Source: Brevibacterium jeotgali
GTDB lineage: Bacteria > Actinomycetota > Actinomycetes > Actinomycetales > Brevibacteriaceae
NCBI RefSeq assembly: GCF_900169175.1
Contig: NZ_FXZM01000004.1
Location: 1-64,000 of the forward strand
DNA: 64,000 nt
Reading direction: 5' to 3'
The position numbers and the translations under genes are program-made. Below the pieces are notes generated by a model, which saw only the letters and a program-made list of their open reading frames with translations, ran no database searches and was not told the origin of the DNA. Below, piece by piece: positions 31,718-40,747 of the stretch (the stretch's first letter is position 1; every line of letters starts with the position of its first letter).

Positions 31718-33256
31718 TCACTCCGCTGCCCCGGGGCGCTGGGTGGACAGCGTCGCGTCCTCGCCGATCACCAGGTGCTTGGGGATCGGTGCGACGCGCA
31801 TGGTCTCCTCCACGGCTGCGAGGACCTGGGGCGGCACGGGGTGCGACTTCTGGGTCGCGAGCGAGCCGATGATGATGCCCAGGACGGAGGCGATGATGCC
31901 GACCATCATCGGATCCATTCCCCACATGCTGCCCGTGTCGAAGATCTGTGCCCCGACCGCGCCCACGGCGCCGGCGATCATCGAGGTGATGGCGCCCGGC
32001 GTGTTCGCCTTCTTCCACCAGACCGCGCACACGTAGGCCGGGACGAAGGCGGAGCCCATCGTCGCGGTGGCGAAGACGACGAGGTCGAAGACGCCCGGCG
32101 GCCGCCACATCGCGAGGATGAGCCCCACGATCGCGATCACGAGGATGACGAGGCGGGAGATGTTGACCGCTGCCTTCTCGCTGAGGTTCTTGATGAGGGC
32201 GCCGCCCAGGTCCTGTGAGGCGATCGTGCCGGCCTGGAGGAGGATCGAGTCCGCCGTCGACATGATCGCGGCCATGATCGCCGCCATGACCAGGCCCACC
32301 GCGAAGGGCGGCAGGACGACCTGAGCGACTTCGAAGATCGCGAGCTCCGGATTGTCGAGGTTCGGCACGATGAGCAGGGCGAACATGCCGATGAGATAGG
32401 CGCCGGGGATGAACAGCAGGTTGAAGCCGGTCGACCACAGGCCCGCCCTGCGGGCGATCGACGGACGCTTCATCGACATGTGCCCGACGTTCACGTGCGG
32501 ATAGCCCATGTAGCCGATCGAGAAGATCAGCAGCGCACCGAGGATGATCCCCCACTCGCCGAAGTACTGGCCGTCGGCGCCCCACATCGTCAGCAGGTTC
32601 GCGTTCATGTCACCGAGCGATTCGTGACCGGCGGTGAGGCCGCCCACGTGCTGGACGGTGGCGATGAGGATCCACAGCATGCCGATGACCATGATGATGG
32701 ACTGCAGGAATCCCGTGTAGGCGACGGCGAGGTAGCCGCCCAGGAAGGTGTAGATGAGGATGATCGACACCGCGATGACGAGTGAGATGTTGAGGCCCAG
32801 CCCGGTGACGGACGCGAAGCCCTGGCCCCCCGCCAGCAGCTGCGCGAGCACGTAGAGGAACAGGCACGCGAGTGCGATCGGTCCCGCGACGAGCTTGGTC
32901 CACACCGAGGGGTAGCGACGCTCCAGGTACCCGATCGACGTGATCGAGCCCAGCAGGTAGGAGAGCTTGCGCATCCGCCGGCCGATGATCGACAGGTTCA
33001 GGACACCGCCGCCCAGGTCGCCCAGCGCGAACCACATGCCGTAGTAGCCCTGGCTGTAGCCCAGGCCGCCGGCGCCCAGGAACATGTACCCGGACATCGA
33101 GGTGGCCTGCATGCGCAGTGCGGTGACAGGAGCGCCCAGGCTGCGGCCGCCCAGCAGGTAGCCCTCGCGGCTCCTGGAGCTGCGGCGGCTCACCGCCAGG
33201 CCGATGCCGATCACTGCCGCGAAGTAGAGGAGGATGAAGACGATCTCGATGGACAT
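31718..33256 (-). CDS. Sodium:solute symporter (SSS/PutP family)
   Basis: A 512-residue membrane protein with about 13 helices of the SSS family, which uses the sodium gradient to import organic acids, amino acids or vitamins. Typical blocks are REGYLLGGRSLGAPVTALRMQATSMSG near residue 30-50, YTFLGGYLAVAYTGFLQSIIM near 170, and AAIMSTADSILLQAGTI near 340, where the Ser/Asp pair coordinates sodium in the family. The acetate/pantothenate-like branch often needs a small membrane partner, and one is encoded immediately upstream with the stop and start sharing a base (TGATG). A hypothetical gene follows. Substrate unknown. Confidence 0.9.
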   Translation of the reverse strand: MSIEIVFILLYFAAVIGIGLAVSRRSSRSREGYLLGGRSLGAPVTALRMQATSMSGYMFLGAGGLGYSQGYYGMWFALGDLGGGVLNLSIIGRRMRKLSYLLGSITSIGYLERRYPSVWTKLVAGPIALACLFLYVLAQLLAGGQGFASVTGLGLNISLVIAVSIILIYTFLGGYLAVAYTGFLQSIIMVIGMLWILIATVQHVGGLTAGHESLGDMNANLLTMWGADGQYFGEWGIILGALLIFSIGYMGYPHVNVGHMSMKRPSIARRAGLWSTGFNLLFIPGAYLIGMFALLIVPNLDNPELAIFEVAQVVLPPFAVGLVMAAIMAAIMSTADSILLQAGTIASQDLGGALIKNLSEKAAVNISRLVILVIAIVGLILAMWRPPGVFDLVVFATATMGSAFVPAYVCAVWWKKANTPGAITSMIAGAVGAVGAQIFDTGSMWGMDPMMVGIIASVLGIIIGSLATQKSHPVPPQVLAAVEETMRVAPIPKHLVIGEDATLSTQRPGAAE

Positions 33257-33453
33257 CAGCGCGTCCCCTCTCCGGGTGCCGACGGGTCGAGCGGGCTGTG
33301 GCCCGCCGGTCCGAGGCCGTCGCTCTTCGCGTCGTAGTCCACGTCCTCGAGGGTCCAGTCCTTCGTCCTCGCGTAGAAGACGATCGTGTAGACGACCCAG
33401 AACAGCATGACGCCGCTCATGATCAGTGTGGTGCTCATCGGGAGCCCGAACAT
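33256..33453 (-). CDS. Small membrane partner of the symporter
   Basis: A 65-residue protein with one clear membrane helix (residues about 8-28, LIMSGVMLFWVVYTIVFY) and an acidic, Pro/Gly-rich tail. It is the first gene of the symporter operon and overlaps the symporter start by one base. Small single-helix proteins of this type accompany several SSS transporters, such as the pantothenate and acetate permeases, and may stabilise them. The assignment rests on position and size. The ATG is preceded by AAGGAGG. Confidence 0.7.
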   Translation of the reverse strand: MFGLPMSTTLIMSGVMLFWVVYTIVFYARTKDWTLEDVDYDAKSDGLGPAGHSPLDPSAPGEGTR

Positions 33454-33778
33454 GTCGTGTGCCCCTCCTTCGACGTCGTTGTCCTGCGGAGTATCCGCCT
33501 CATCACCTCACAGCTGGTGTTGAGGCGTCAAGGCGAGTCTCACAGACCGAAGCGGGCGGCGGGTCCGGTTGCAGGCGGCGGGTCCGGGACCGCAGTGATA
33601 CCCGTCCCGCTGCTCGTGGCACGGGCGACCTCGGTGGAGTGGGCCGGCGGCACGAAGGAGGCTGCACGAAGGAGAGCACCACGCCCACCGCCCGACGTCT
33701 CGACGATCGCAGGCGGTGGGCGCGGTGGGAGCGGTGCGCAGGGCTATCGATCCCTGCGCCGCTGACGCTGTCAGGCGG
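33454..33778. other. Upstream region of the symporter operon
   Basis: This 325-nt stretch has no gene. It contains the repeated phrase GGCGGCGGGTCCGG (near 33551-33580) and at its far end the hairpin described separately. It must hold the promoter of the symporter operon, but I see no clear -35/-10 pair. Confidence 0.5.
33736..33759 (-). terminator. Hairpin after the TAXI solute-binding gene
   Basis: GCGCAGGG at 33736-33743 and CCCTGCGC at 33752-33759 pair exactly around CTATCGAT. It lies 20 nt past the stop codon of the TAXI gene on the minus strand. Confidence 0.65.
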
Positions 33779-34936
33779 TCACTCGATGGCGTTCGGGTCG
33801 TCGTTCGCCTTGCCGAGGCCGTTCTGGGCGCGCCACTCGATCCAGAGTGCCAGCTCTTCGTCCGCTGCGGGCTCCGTGGCCTGGAATTCGGCCCACTCCG
33901 CGTCGAGGCGCTCGCCGCGCTCCAGGAGCTCGTCCTGCTTCTCCCGAGCCTCCGGAGTCCAGCGGTCCTGTTCCTCGAGCCACCGGATGAGGCCGTCGTG
34001 GAAGGGCGCTTCGCGCGGCATGTCCTCGACGTCCTCGGGATTCCAGCGCGGTGTGTTGACGGTGGTGTTCTCGTACACCTCGAAGTTCTCCGCCATCGCA
34101 GAGATGAGCGCGTAGACCTCGTCGTCGCTGGTCTCCTCCATCGCCGTGATGGGCAGCGTGTAGACGAAGCCGTGGGTCTCCTCGCCCTCCTCCTGCGCGG
34201 GGGCGCCGTCGAAGGGAAGGACGTTGACCGACTCCGTGAGTTCTTCGATGCGGTCCACGGCCTCGTCGTCGTCCGGGTCGAGATCGATCCACGACACGTC
34301 GACCTGCGACTCGAGCTCGTAGAGGGTCGCGCCGTAGACCTGCTGGTACAGCATGTCGATCTGGCCCTGCCTCAGCGCTTCCGGCTGCTCGCCGTAGGCC
34401 ATCTCGACCTCCTCCACGTCGTCGCGCGTGAGGCCGCCGTAGGCCAGGTAGGCGTCGATCTTACCGTTCACCGACGGATTCGCGGTGATCTTGGGGATCT
34501 TCTGGCCCTTGAGGTCTGCGGGCGTCTCGATGTCGTCCGCGGTGCGCGACAGGAGCGAGTGCGGTGACAGCGGCGCCCACACGACGCGGGTGTCCTGGGG
34601 GCCCCAGTCCTCGTTCGCGAACTCGTTCAGTCCTTCGTACGCGAAGATGTACTCATCGCCCAGGCGGCCCATCACCGCAGCACCGGACTTCATCGCCGCC
34701 ATGCGGCCGATGGCCGTATCGGACGTGATGATGCGGACGCGGGACCCGGTGGCCTGGGACACGGCATCGGAGACCGCGGCGGTGTCCGCGTACGTCGACG
34801 TCCCGGTGCCGTACGTGGAGATGACGAACGGGTCGCGGATCCCGCCCACCATCGTCGTCTCGTCCGGTCCGGCGCAGCCGGAGAGCAGCAGTGCGGATGC
34901 GGCCGCTGCCGCAGTGAGCATGGGCAGGCGCCTCAT
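33779..34936 (-). CDS. TAXI-family TRAP solute-binding lipoprotein
   Basis: A 385-residue exported lipoprotein with lipobox LLSGC at residues 17-21. The TAXI family pattern is visible: FVISTYGTGTSTYADTAAVSDAV near the start of the mature protein, then VSQATGSRVRIITSDTAIGRMAAMKSGAA, where the ligand, usually glutamate or another dicarboxylate, is bound. The C-terminal 60 residues are charged and helical. It is the receptor of the permease encoded immediately upstream, with which it overlaps as ATGA. ATG 34936 follows AAGGAGG. A hairpin 20 nt after the stop ends the operon. Confidence 0.88.
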   Translation of the reverse strand: MRRLPMLTAAAAASALLLSGCAGPDETTMVGGIRDPFVISTYGTGTSTYADTAAVSDAVSQATGSRVRIITSDTAIGRMAAMKSGAAVMGRLGDEYIFAYEGLNEFANEDWGPQDTRVVWAPLSPHSLLSRTADDIETPADLKGQKIPKITANPSVNGKIDAYLAYGGLTRDDVEEVEMAYGEQPEALRQGQIDMLYQQVYGATLYELESQVDVSWIDLDPDDDEAVDRIEELTESVNVLPFDGAPAQEEGEETHGFVYTLPITAMEETSDDEVYALISAMAENFEVYENTTVNTPRWNPEDVEDMPREAPFHDGLIRWLEEQDRWTPEAREKQDELLERGERLDAEWAEFQATEPAADEELALWIEWRAQNGLGKANDDPNAIE

Positions 34937-37062
34937 ACGCGGGCCTCCTTCTTCGAGCTGGTGGCGGCATGCGACCCGGTGGCCGCGGGAACGGCGGTGG
35001 CGGTGAAGTCCGGCCCCCGCGTGCCGAACAGGAATGCGAGGACGACCGTGAGGGCGGCCAGACCGAGTCCGATGAGGGTCGAGACGGTGGCCGGCCACAG
35101 CAGGAGCAGACCTGCGGCGAGGGAGACGGAGCGGATGACGATCCCGATCCTGCGGTGGTTGAGCGTGAGATAGCCTTCGAAGCCGGTCGCCAGGAGGTAG
35201 ATGCCGATCATCGCCGATCCCAGTGCCACGAGGATCTGCGTCAGCGTCGACTCCTGTGCCACGAGCGCAGGGTTCACGGCGAACGCGAACGGGATGATGT
35301 ACTTCACCGACCCCAGCCGCATCGCGGTGATCGACGTCGCCATGGGTGGGGTGCGGGCGATGTTCGCCGCGGCGAACGACGCCAGTGCCACCGGCGGGGT
35401 GATGTAGGAGACCGTCGCCCAGTAGATGACGAACAGGTGCGCCGCGATCGGGTTGACTCCCATCTCGGTCAGAGCGGGGGCCATGACGATCGCCAGCAGG
35501 ACGTAGACGGCGGACACCGTCATGCCCATGCCCAGCACGAAGCTGGTCAGTGCGCCTGCGATGAGGATGAGGGCGAGGTTGTCGCCGACCAGGTTGACCA
35601 GCTCGCGTGCCAGGGACAGCGAGACGCCGGTCATGGACAGACCGCCGACGATGAGGCCGACGCCCGCGATGATGCCGATGATCTCTGCGACCGTCTTGCC
35701 GGAGGCGTAGATGAAGTTCAGGAACGACGTGGGCGTGAGCTTGAAGCGCTTCATGAAGAGCATGCAGAGGAGCAGGAAGCCGATGGCCCAGAAGGGGGCC
35801 TGCGACTCGCTGTTCATGACGACCAGGAGCAGGACCAGGCCGACCAGCGCGACGATGTACGGAACGCCCCTGAGGACGGTGCGGCCGAACGTGGGCAGTT
35901 CCTCCTTGGGCATGCCGCGCAGCCCGGACTTCGCGGAGTATGCGTCGACCTGGAGGAAGATGCCCCAGAAGTAGAGGAAGGCGGGGATCGCGGCGGCCAG
36001 GGCGATCTGTCCGTACGGGACGCCGACGAAGGACACCATGAGGAACGCTGCGGTGCCCATGATCGGCGGCGTGATCGTGCCGCCGGTCGCAGAGGTGGCC
36101 TCGATGCCTGCGGCGTACTTCGCGGGGAACCCGGAGCGCTTCATGGCGGGGATCGTCATGGGGCCGGTGGTGAGCACGTTGGACACGGCGGAGCCGGACA
36201 TCATGCCCATGGCGGCGGACGACACGACGGAGACCTTGGCGGAACCGCCGCGGTAGCGGCCGAACGCGCTCATGGCGAGGTCGTAGAAGAAGACTGCGCC
36301 GCCGGAGAACTGCAGGGCGACACCGAAGATGAGGAAGCCGACGAGGAGGCTGGCCGCTGTCTGCAGCGGGAGCCCCATGATCGAGTCGACGCCCATCGCG
36401 TGGATCTGCGCGGTGAGGTCCAGGCGGAACGGAATGCCCTGGAGGAAGCTCACGGGGATGCCCGCGGCGAAGACGGGGTAGAGGGAGAACACCAGTGCGA
36501 TGCCCGTGACGATGAGGCCCGCCGTTCGGCGCAGGGTCTCCAGCACCAGGATCCACAGGAGGAACGCGAAGACCATCGCGGTGGGCGGTGCGACGTAGTC
36601 CCAGCCGCGTTCGAAGATCCGCTGGCCGTTCATGCCGAAGTAGACGGCCGTGACCAAGATGAGGGCGGCCAGAACGATGTCGTACCAGGGCACGGAGGTG
36701 CGTGACGTGGCGCCGCCGGGCTGCTTCCTGATCGGGCAGATGATGAACACGATCGGCAGGAACGCGGCCAGCAGGTAGTACAGGAAGCTGTTCGTCAGCA
36801 GGTTCGTGCCGCCCAGGTTCCAGAAGAACACCTGGTTGAGCACCAGCACCACACCGGCGATGGTGAGCGCCATGACGACCACGCGCCAGAACAGAGGGAG
36901 GTGCGTTCCGGTGTTCGCGGGGTCGCGGTCGAAGTCCAGCTGCTCCTCGACCTCGATCGTCTCAGCGGGAGGGTCGCCCTCCGGGGCGGTGGCGGTCGCC
37001 ACGGCTCCGGGGTCAGCAACGGCCGATGCGGCGCCGTCGTGGCTAGTGCGTGATGTGCTCAT
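34933..37062 (-). CDS. TRAP transporter fused permease (DctQ-DctM in one chain)
   Basis: A 709-residue membrane protein combining the small and large TRAP subunits, as is normal for TAXI systems. An N-terminal 60-residue polar, acidic region (TIEVEEQLDFDRDPANTG) precedes the first helix. The DctQ-like part occupies about residues 65-225 and the DctM part about 250-640, with conserved GGSAKVSVVSSAAMGMMSGSAVSNVLTTG and ATSATGGTITPPIMGTAAFLM, the glycine-rich sodium/substrate hairpins. Some helices after 640 are C-terminal extras. ATG at 37062 follows GGAGAGG. It is followed by its binding protein. Sodium-driven import of a carboxylate is expected. Confidence 0.9.
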   Translation of the reverse strand: MSTSRTSHDGAASAVADPGAVATATAPEGDPPAETIEVEEQLDFDRDPANTGTHLPLFWRVVVMALTIAGVVLVLNQVFFWNLGGTNLLTNSFLYYLLAAFLPIVFIICPIRKQPGGATSRTSVPWYDIVLAALILVTAVYFGMNGQRIFERGWDYVAPPTAMVFAFLLWILVLETLRRTAGLIVTGIALVFSLYPVFAAGIPVSFLQGIPFRLDLTAQIHAMGVDSIMGLPLQTAASLLVGFLIFGVALQFSGGAVFFYDLAMSAFGRYRGGSAKVSVVSSAAMGMMSGSAVSNVLTTGPMTIPAMKRSGFPAKYAAGIEATSATGGTITPPIMGTAAFLMVSFVGVPYGQIALAAAIPAFLYFWGIFLQVDAYSAKSGLRGMPKEELPTFGRTVLRGVPYIVALVGLVLLLVVMNSESQAPFWAIGFLLLCMLFMKRFKLTPTSFLNFIYASGKTVAEIIGIIAGVGLIVGGLSMTGVSLSLARELVNLVGDNLALILIAGALTSFVLGMGMTVSAVYVLLAIVMAPALTEMGVNPIAAHLFVIYWATVSYITPPVALASFAAANIARTPPMATSITAMRLGSVKYIIPFAFAVNPALVAQESTLTQILVALGSAMIGIYLLATGFEGYLTLNHRRIGIVIRSVSLAAGLLLLWPATVSTLIGLGLAALTVVLAFLFGTRGPDFTATAVPAATGSHAATSSKKEARV

Positions 37063-37145
37063 GGGCACCTCTCCGTTGAGCGAACAGGTCCGATTGGGGA
37101 GTGATGGATCGGCTGAAGCCGGTGCTCTCGTGAAGAGCGACGGTA

Positions 37146-37173
37146 ATGCTACCGAACCTGTGACCTGGCTCAA
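37146..37173 (-). promoter_or_regulatory. Candidate promoter of the TAXI TRAP operon
   Basis: On the minus strand TTGAGC (37173-37168) and TAGCAT (37151-37146) are 16 nt apart, 84 nt before the start. The remaining gap up to 37378 contains AT-rich spots (TTATAT near 37211, CAATATGC near 37281) that could serve the divergent hydratase gene, but nothing decisive. Confidence 0.35.
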
Positions 37174-37378
37174 TGTCGTGGAGACGGACCACGCGACCGG
37201 CCGGAAACGGTTATATCGGAAGCGGGTCGCATTGATGTGCGCGGCACGTGAAATCCTGCCTCCTACGACGGGATTCCCTGCAATATGCTGGCATTAGGTG
37301 GGCGCGAGGGCGTGATGCCTGTGCGCCGTCTCACAAGGGGCGTGTGTGGAGACTCACAGGGCCGTGAAGGGTGGATCG

Positions 37379-38209
37379 ATGACGGATGACGCGTCCCACA
37401 GGGGACTGACCGACGTGCAGGCTGCGGGGCTCGCGGATGAGCTCGCCGAGGCTGCGCGGACCGGGACGCGGATCTCTCCCGCAAGTCGGCGGCACCCCGC
37501 TATGACAGTGGCGGATGCCTATGAGGTCCAGCGCCTGTGGCGCGCCCGTCGTGAAGCAGCGGGCGGACGGGTCGCGGGCTTCAAGATCGGCCTCACGTCC
37601 GTCGCGATGCAGCGGGCGTTCGGGCTCGATGAGCCCGACTACGGTGTGATCTTCGAAGACCAGATCCTCGATGCGGGGTCGACGGTGCAGGCCGCTGCGT
37701 GGAACAACGCGCGGGTGGAGGTGGAGCTCTCCTTCATCCTCGCCTCACCGCTGGTCCCGGGTCAGGGCTCCGACGCAGAAGGCGCGTTCACGGCTGCAGA
37801 CATCCTCGCTGCGACGAAGTGCGTGGTGCCCTCCCTGGAGATCCTCGACTGCCACTTCGTCGAGGACGGTATGACGGTCATGGACACCATCAGCGACAAC
37901 GCCGCTCTGGGTGCTGTGGTCCGGGGCGCGGAGGAGTTCGACCCCGCCGCTTTCGATCTGACGTGGATCGGCGCGAAGCTCTTCATCAACGGCTCGATCG
38001 TGGAGACCGGAGTGTCCGGAGCCGTGCTGGGTCATCCCGCGGCCAGTGCCGCCTGGATGGCGAACCGCTTCGCCGAACGGGGGGAGGAGATCCCCGCCGG
38101 GGCGCTCCTGCTGTCCGGGTCCTTCACCCGGCCCCTGCCGGTGAGCGCCGGCGACACCGTCATCGCGGAGTACCAGGGGATGGGCGAGGTGCGGGTGCAG
38201 TTCAGCTGA
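37379..38209 (+). CDS. 2-keto-4-pentenoate hydratase/fumarylacetoacetase-fold enzyme (HpcG/MhpD-like)
   Basis: A 276-residue enzyme of the family that hydrates 2-hydroxypenta-2,4-dienoates or 2-oxohept-3-ene-dioate in meta-cleavage of aromatic compounds. Conserved features are GFKIGLTSVAMQRAFGLDEPDYG near residue 70, the metal ligands in VEVELSFIL near 120, EILDCHF near 155 and the C-terminal GEEIPAGALLLSGSFT. Length agrees with the family (about 265). ATG 37379 gives the usual N-terminus; an in-frame GTG at 37346 with AAGGGG would add 11 residues. No other ring-cleavage gene is seen, so it acts alone here or with unlinked genes. Its last 8 bases overlap the convergent gene. Confidence 0.85.
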   Translation: MTDDASHRGLTDVQAAGLADELAEAARTGTRISPASRRHPAMTVADAYEVQRLWRARREAAGGRVAGFKIGLTSVAMQRAFGLDEPDYGVIFEDQILDAGSTVQAAAWNNARVEVELSFILASPLVPGQGSDAEGAFTAADILAATKCVVPSLEILDCHFVEDGMTVMDTISDNAALGAVVRGAEEFDPAAFDLTWIGAKLFINGSIVETGVSGAVLGHPAASAAWMANRFAERGEEIPAGALLLSGSFTRPLPVSAGDTVIAEYQGMGEVRVQFS

Positions 38210-39041
38210 CGTGAAGAGCCCCTCTGTCCGGCGTCGCGGATTCGGACTGTGCCTCTCCTGACCCGTTCCACGTCCCCGGGATCACGAAGCGACGGAACAG
38301 ACTGAGGCTCATGGAGGGCGAGCGCTCGAGGTGGTCGAAGCGCGACACCGCTTTCCGGGTGACGGGGATCAGTGAGGTGAATGGCGGGATCCTCTTCGCG
38401 GGGGAGTCCGCCTCCCAGATCCCACCGGCACGGAACTCCATGCCCTTCTCCACGATCCGCAGCAGCGCCAGCACCGGTTCGCCCTCCAACGGGTTGATGA
38501 CGAGTCCCATGTCGCCGGACCGGTCCAGCCCGAAGCGGTGCTTCGTGTGCCGCCCGGCGGCCGTGGCGGCAGTGAGGCGGCGGACGACGTGGGCCGCCTC
38601 TTCGAGGTCCGCGAACTCCACGCGGGGGAGTCGCGACTGCAGGTCCTCCAGCGATGCCGGCATGAGCACCGTCACGGCGGGATTGTCCAGGCGGTCCCCG
38701 AGGATCCACACGAACATCCCGTCCGGCGACATCTCCACGGTGAAGCGGTCCGCGGCGAAGCCGTGGTGGCCGGACGGGGTGGTGAGCGCCAGACCATCCG
38801 GCGTGATGCGGAGGTCGATGCCGACGGTCCAGTCCGTCGCGTCCGGCGAGTAGACCTTGAACGGGCCGGTGGCCGCGGTCCAGTCCGGGGCCACCCTTGC
38901 GGGCGGCGGCGGGCCGCCGTCCGCGGGACCTTCGGTGACGGCGGCGGTTCCGGGCGGCTCCGCAGTGGACGGTGCGGCGGCCGGGCTGAGGTCGGGATGG
39001 ACGGCGCGGGGGAGGCCGAACGAAGTCTGCGGCGAATCCAT
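38202..39041 (-). CDS. Hypothetical protein, convergent with the hydratase
   Basis: A 279-residue soluble protein I do not recognise. Residues 1-65 are Pro/Ala/Gly-rich and probably disordered. The rest alternates short beta-like and charged segments: WTVGIDLRITPDGLALTTPSGHHGFAADRFTVEMSPDG, FADLEEAAHVVRRL, and EKGMEFRAGGIWEADSPAKRIPPF. No signal peptide or membrane helix. ATG 39041 follows GAGGAG. It diverges from the M20 amidohydrolase across a 278-nt gap with a possible -10 (TACACT at 39222) for that gene. The stop lies inside the convergent hydratase gene. Confidence 0.65.
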   Translation of the reverse strand: MDSPQTSFGLPRAVHPDLSPAAAPSTAEPPGTAAVTEGPADGGPPPPARVAPDWTAATGPFKVYSPDATDWTVGIDLRITPDGLALTTPSGHHGFAADRFTVEMSPDGMFVWILGDRLDNPAVTVLMPASLEDLQSRLPRVEFADLEEAAHVVRRLTAATAAGRHTKHRFGLDRSGDMGLVINPLEGEPVLALLRIVEKGMEFRAGGIWEADSPAKRIPPFTSLIPVTRKAVSRFDHLERSPSMSLSLFRRFVIPGTWNGSGEAQSESATPDRGALHVS

Positions 39042-39319
39042 GACTGCTCCTCGGGTGATGCGCTGGACCGGCGGGTGCGGGACCATGCGATGACAGTACG
39101 AAGAGGTACGGACACAGAGGCGGACACCGGCACGGACGCGGATGCGGGCGCAGAACCCCCGGCGCTCGGTGCAGACGACGCCGATCCGTCGCAGCCCTGT
39201 GCCCGTCGGGCGTGCGGTCGTACACTCGAGAACGGAGTGCAGACTGCTCATGGGTGTCGGCACACGGGATGCTCGCTGGTGGGGTCCGGTGGTCGTCCGA
39301 CGACGGAAAGGACGACACG

Positions 39320-40561
39320 ATGATTGACCTCGTCGCTGAAGGCCAGGCCCTTCTGCCGGCTCTCCAGGAGCTGAGGCGCGACCTGCACGCACACCCGGAG
39401 GTGGGGCTCGACCTGCCGCGCACGCAGTCGGCGGTGCTCACCGCACTGGAGGGGCTCCCGCTGGAGATCACGACGGGAGTGGAGACGACCTCGGTCGTGG
39501 CAGTGCTGCGGGGCACCGGCCCAGGGCGCCTCGAGGAGGGTGCCCAGGCCGTGCTGCTGCGCGGCGACATGGACGCGCTCGCCGTCGAGGAGCGCACGGA
39601 CGAGCCCTTCCGGTCGGAGAACGGCAGCATGCATGCGTGCGGCCACGATCTGCACACCGCGGGCCTCGTGGGCGCGGCGCGGCTGCTGTGCGGGTACCGC
39701 GATCAGCTCGACGGCGATGTCGTGTTCATGTTCCAGCCCGGCGAGGAGGGCTTCAACGGCGCCTCCGTCATGATCCGCGAGGGGGTGCTCGACGCAGCGG
39801 GAGTGCGCGTGAGCGCGGCATACGGCGTGCACGTGCTCGTCCGGGAGAACGGGATGGTCGCGACGAAGCCGGGAACACTGCAGGCGGGCTCGAACGTGCT
39901 GACCGTCACCGTCGACGGTGAGGGCGGCCATGGGTCGCAGCCGCACAACGCGACGGACCCCGTCCCGGCGATCGGAGAGATGATCGGCGCACTGCAGACG
40001 ATGGTGACCCGGACGTTCGACGTGTTCGACCCGGTCGTCATGTCGATCACGCAGCTGCAGGCCGGGGACATGGTGAACGTCATTCCCGCCAGTGCGTCGC
40101 TGGGTGCCACCGTGCGGACGCTGTCGGAGGATTCGGTCGCGCGGTTCCGCGAGCATGCGACCCGCGTGGCTGAAGGCATCGCCGCCGCGCACGGCTGCAC
40201 CGCCGAGGTCGTCTTCGACGAGCAGTACCCCGTCACCGTGAACGATGCGGACGAGACGGCATGGGTCGCCGAGGAGGTCGCCGGACTGCTGGGTGAGGAC
40301 CGGATGCATCTCGTGGACGACCCGGTCATGCCCAGCGAGGACTTCTCCTACGTGCTACGCGAGGTGCCGGGGACCTACATGATGCTGGGAGCCAGGCGGG
40401 ACGACGTGCCGGAGGATCAGCAGGCGGACAACCACTCCCCGTTCGTCGTCTTCGACGACTCCGTCCTGGGCGACCAGGCGGCGCTGCTGGCGCACCTGGC
40501 GATGCGCAGGCTGGCGCGAGGCGAGTCGGGCGAGAAGACCCACCACCGGCCGCGGCACTGA
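39320..40561 (+). CDS. M20D amidohydrolase (hippurate/IAA-amino acid hydrolase type)
   Basis: A 413-residue zinc-dependent peptidase-fold enzyme that splits N-acyl amino acids such as hippurate, indoleacetyl-amino acids or N-acetyl-diaminopimelate. Metal and catalytic motifs are RRDLHAHPEVGLDL at the start, RGDMDALAVEE, the HACGHDLHTA box with the metal Cys/His, and FQPGEEGFNGA with the catalytic Glu. The dimerisation (lid) domain follows, and a last metal ligand lies in MPSEDFSYV near residue 337. ATG 39320 follows AAAGGA. A dispersed hairpin and then another hydrolase gene in the same direction follow, so the pair may be one catabolic unit. Confidence 0.9.
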   Translation: MIDLVAEGQALLPALQELRRDLHAHPEVGLDLPRTQSAVLTALEGLPLEITTGVETTSVVAVLRGTGPGRLEEGAQAVLLRGDMDALAVEERTDEPFRSENGSMHACGHDLHTAGLVGAARLLCGYRDQLDGDVVFMFQPGEEGFNGASVMIREGVLDAAGVRVSAAYGVHVLVRENGMVATKPGTLQAGSNVLTVTVDGEGGHGSQPHNATDPVPAIGEMIGALQTMVTRTFDVFDPVVMSITQLQAGDMVNVIPASASLGATVRTLSEDSVARFREHATRVAEGIAAAHGCTAEVVFDEQYPVTVNDADETAWVAEEVAGLLGEDRMHLVDDPVMPSEDFSYVLREVPGTYMMLGARRDDVPEDQQADNHSPFVVFDDSVLGDQAALLAHLAMRRLARGESGEKTHHRPRH

Positions 40562-40574
40562 AGAACCCAGTTTC

Positions 40575-40632
40575 CACCAACTTTCATCAGACCGCACAGG
40601 AAAGAAGCTGTGCGGTCTGATGAAAGCTGGTG
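40575..40632. repeat. Dispersed palindromic element, copy 2
   Basis: A 25-bp stem with one mismatch: the left arm at 40575-40599 contains CTTTCATCAGACCGCACAG, and the right arm at 40608-40632 its complement, around the 8-nt loop GAAAGAAG. It matches copy 1 (26809-26868) in sequence along both arms and the loop. It lies 14 nt after the M20 stop and before the GTG of the next hydrolase. Confidence 0.85.
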
Positions 40633-40747
40633 CTTCCGGCGGGAGGGTGCGCGGATGCGACCCGCCGGAGGGGTCACCGACCGGTGGCACCCGGTGCTGG
40701 GCCGAGGAAACGGCCCGGCCGATCAACGACGATCAAGGAGGAACCGC

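Noticed and set aside
34969..36705. Plus-strand 578-codon open frame opposite the TRAP permease
   Set aside because: Highly charged, repetitive Asp/Arg/Glu/His sequence that mirrors membrane helices on the other strand; not a gene.
39212..39319. Upstream extension of the M20 amidohydrolase frame
   Set aside because: The family N-terminus begins at the ATG 39320 behind AAAGGA; the extra 36 residues are unrelated and have no ribosome site.
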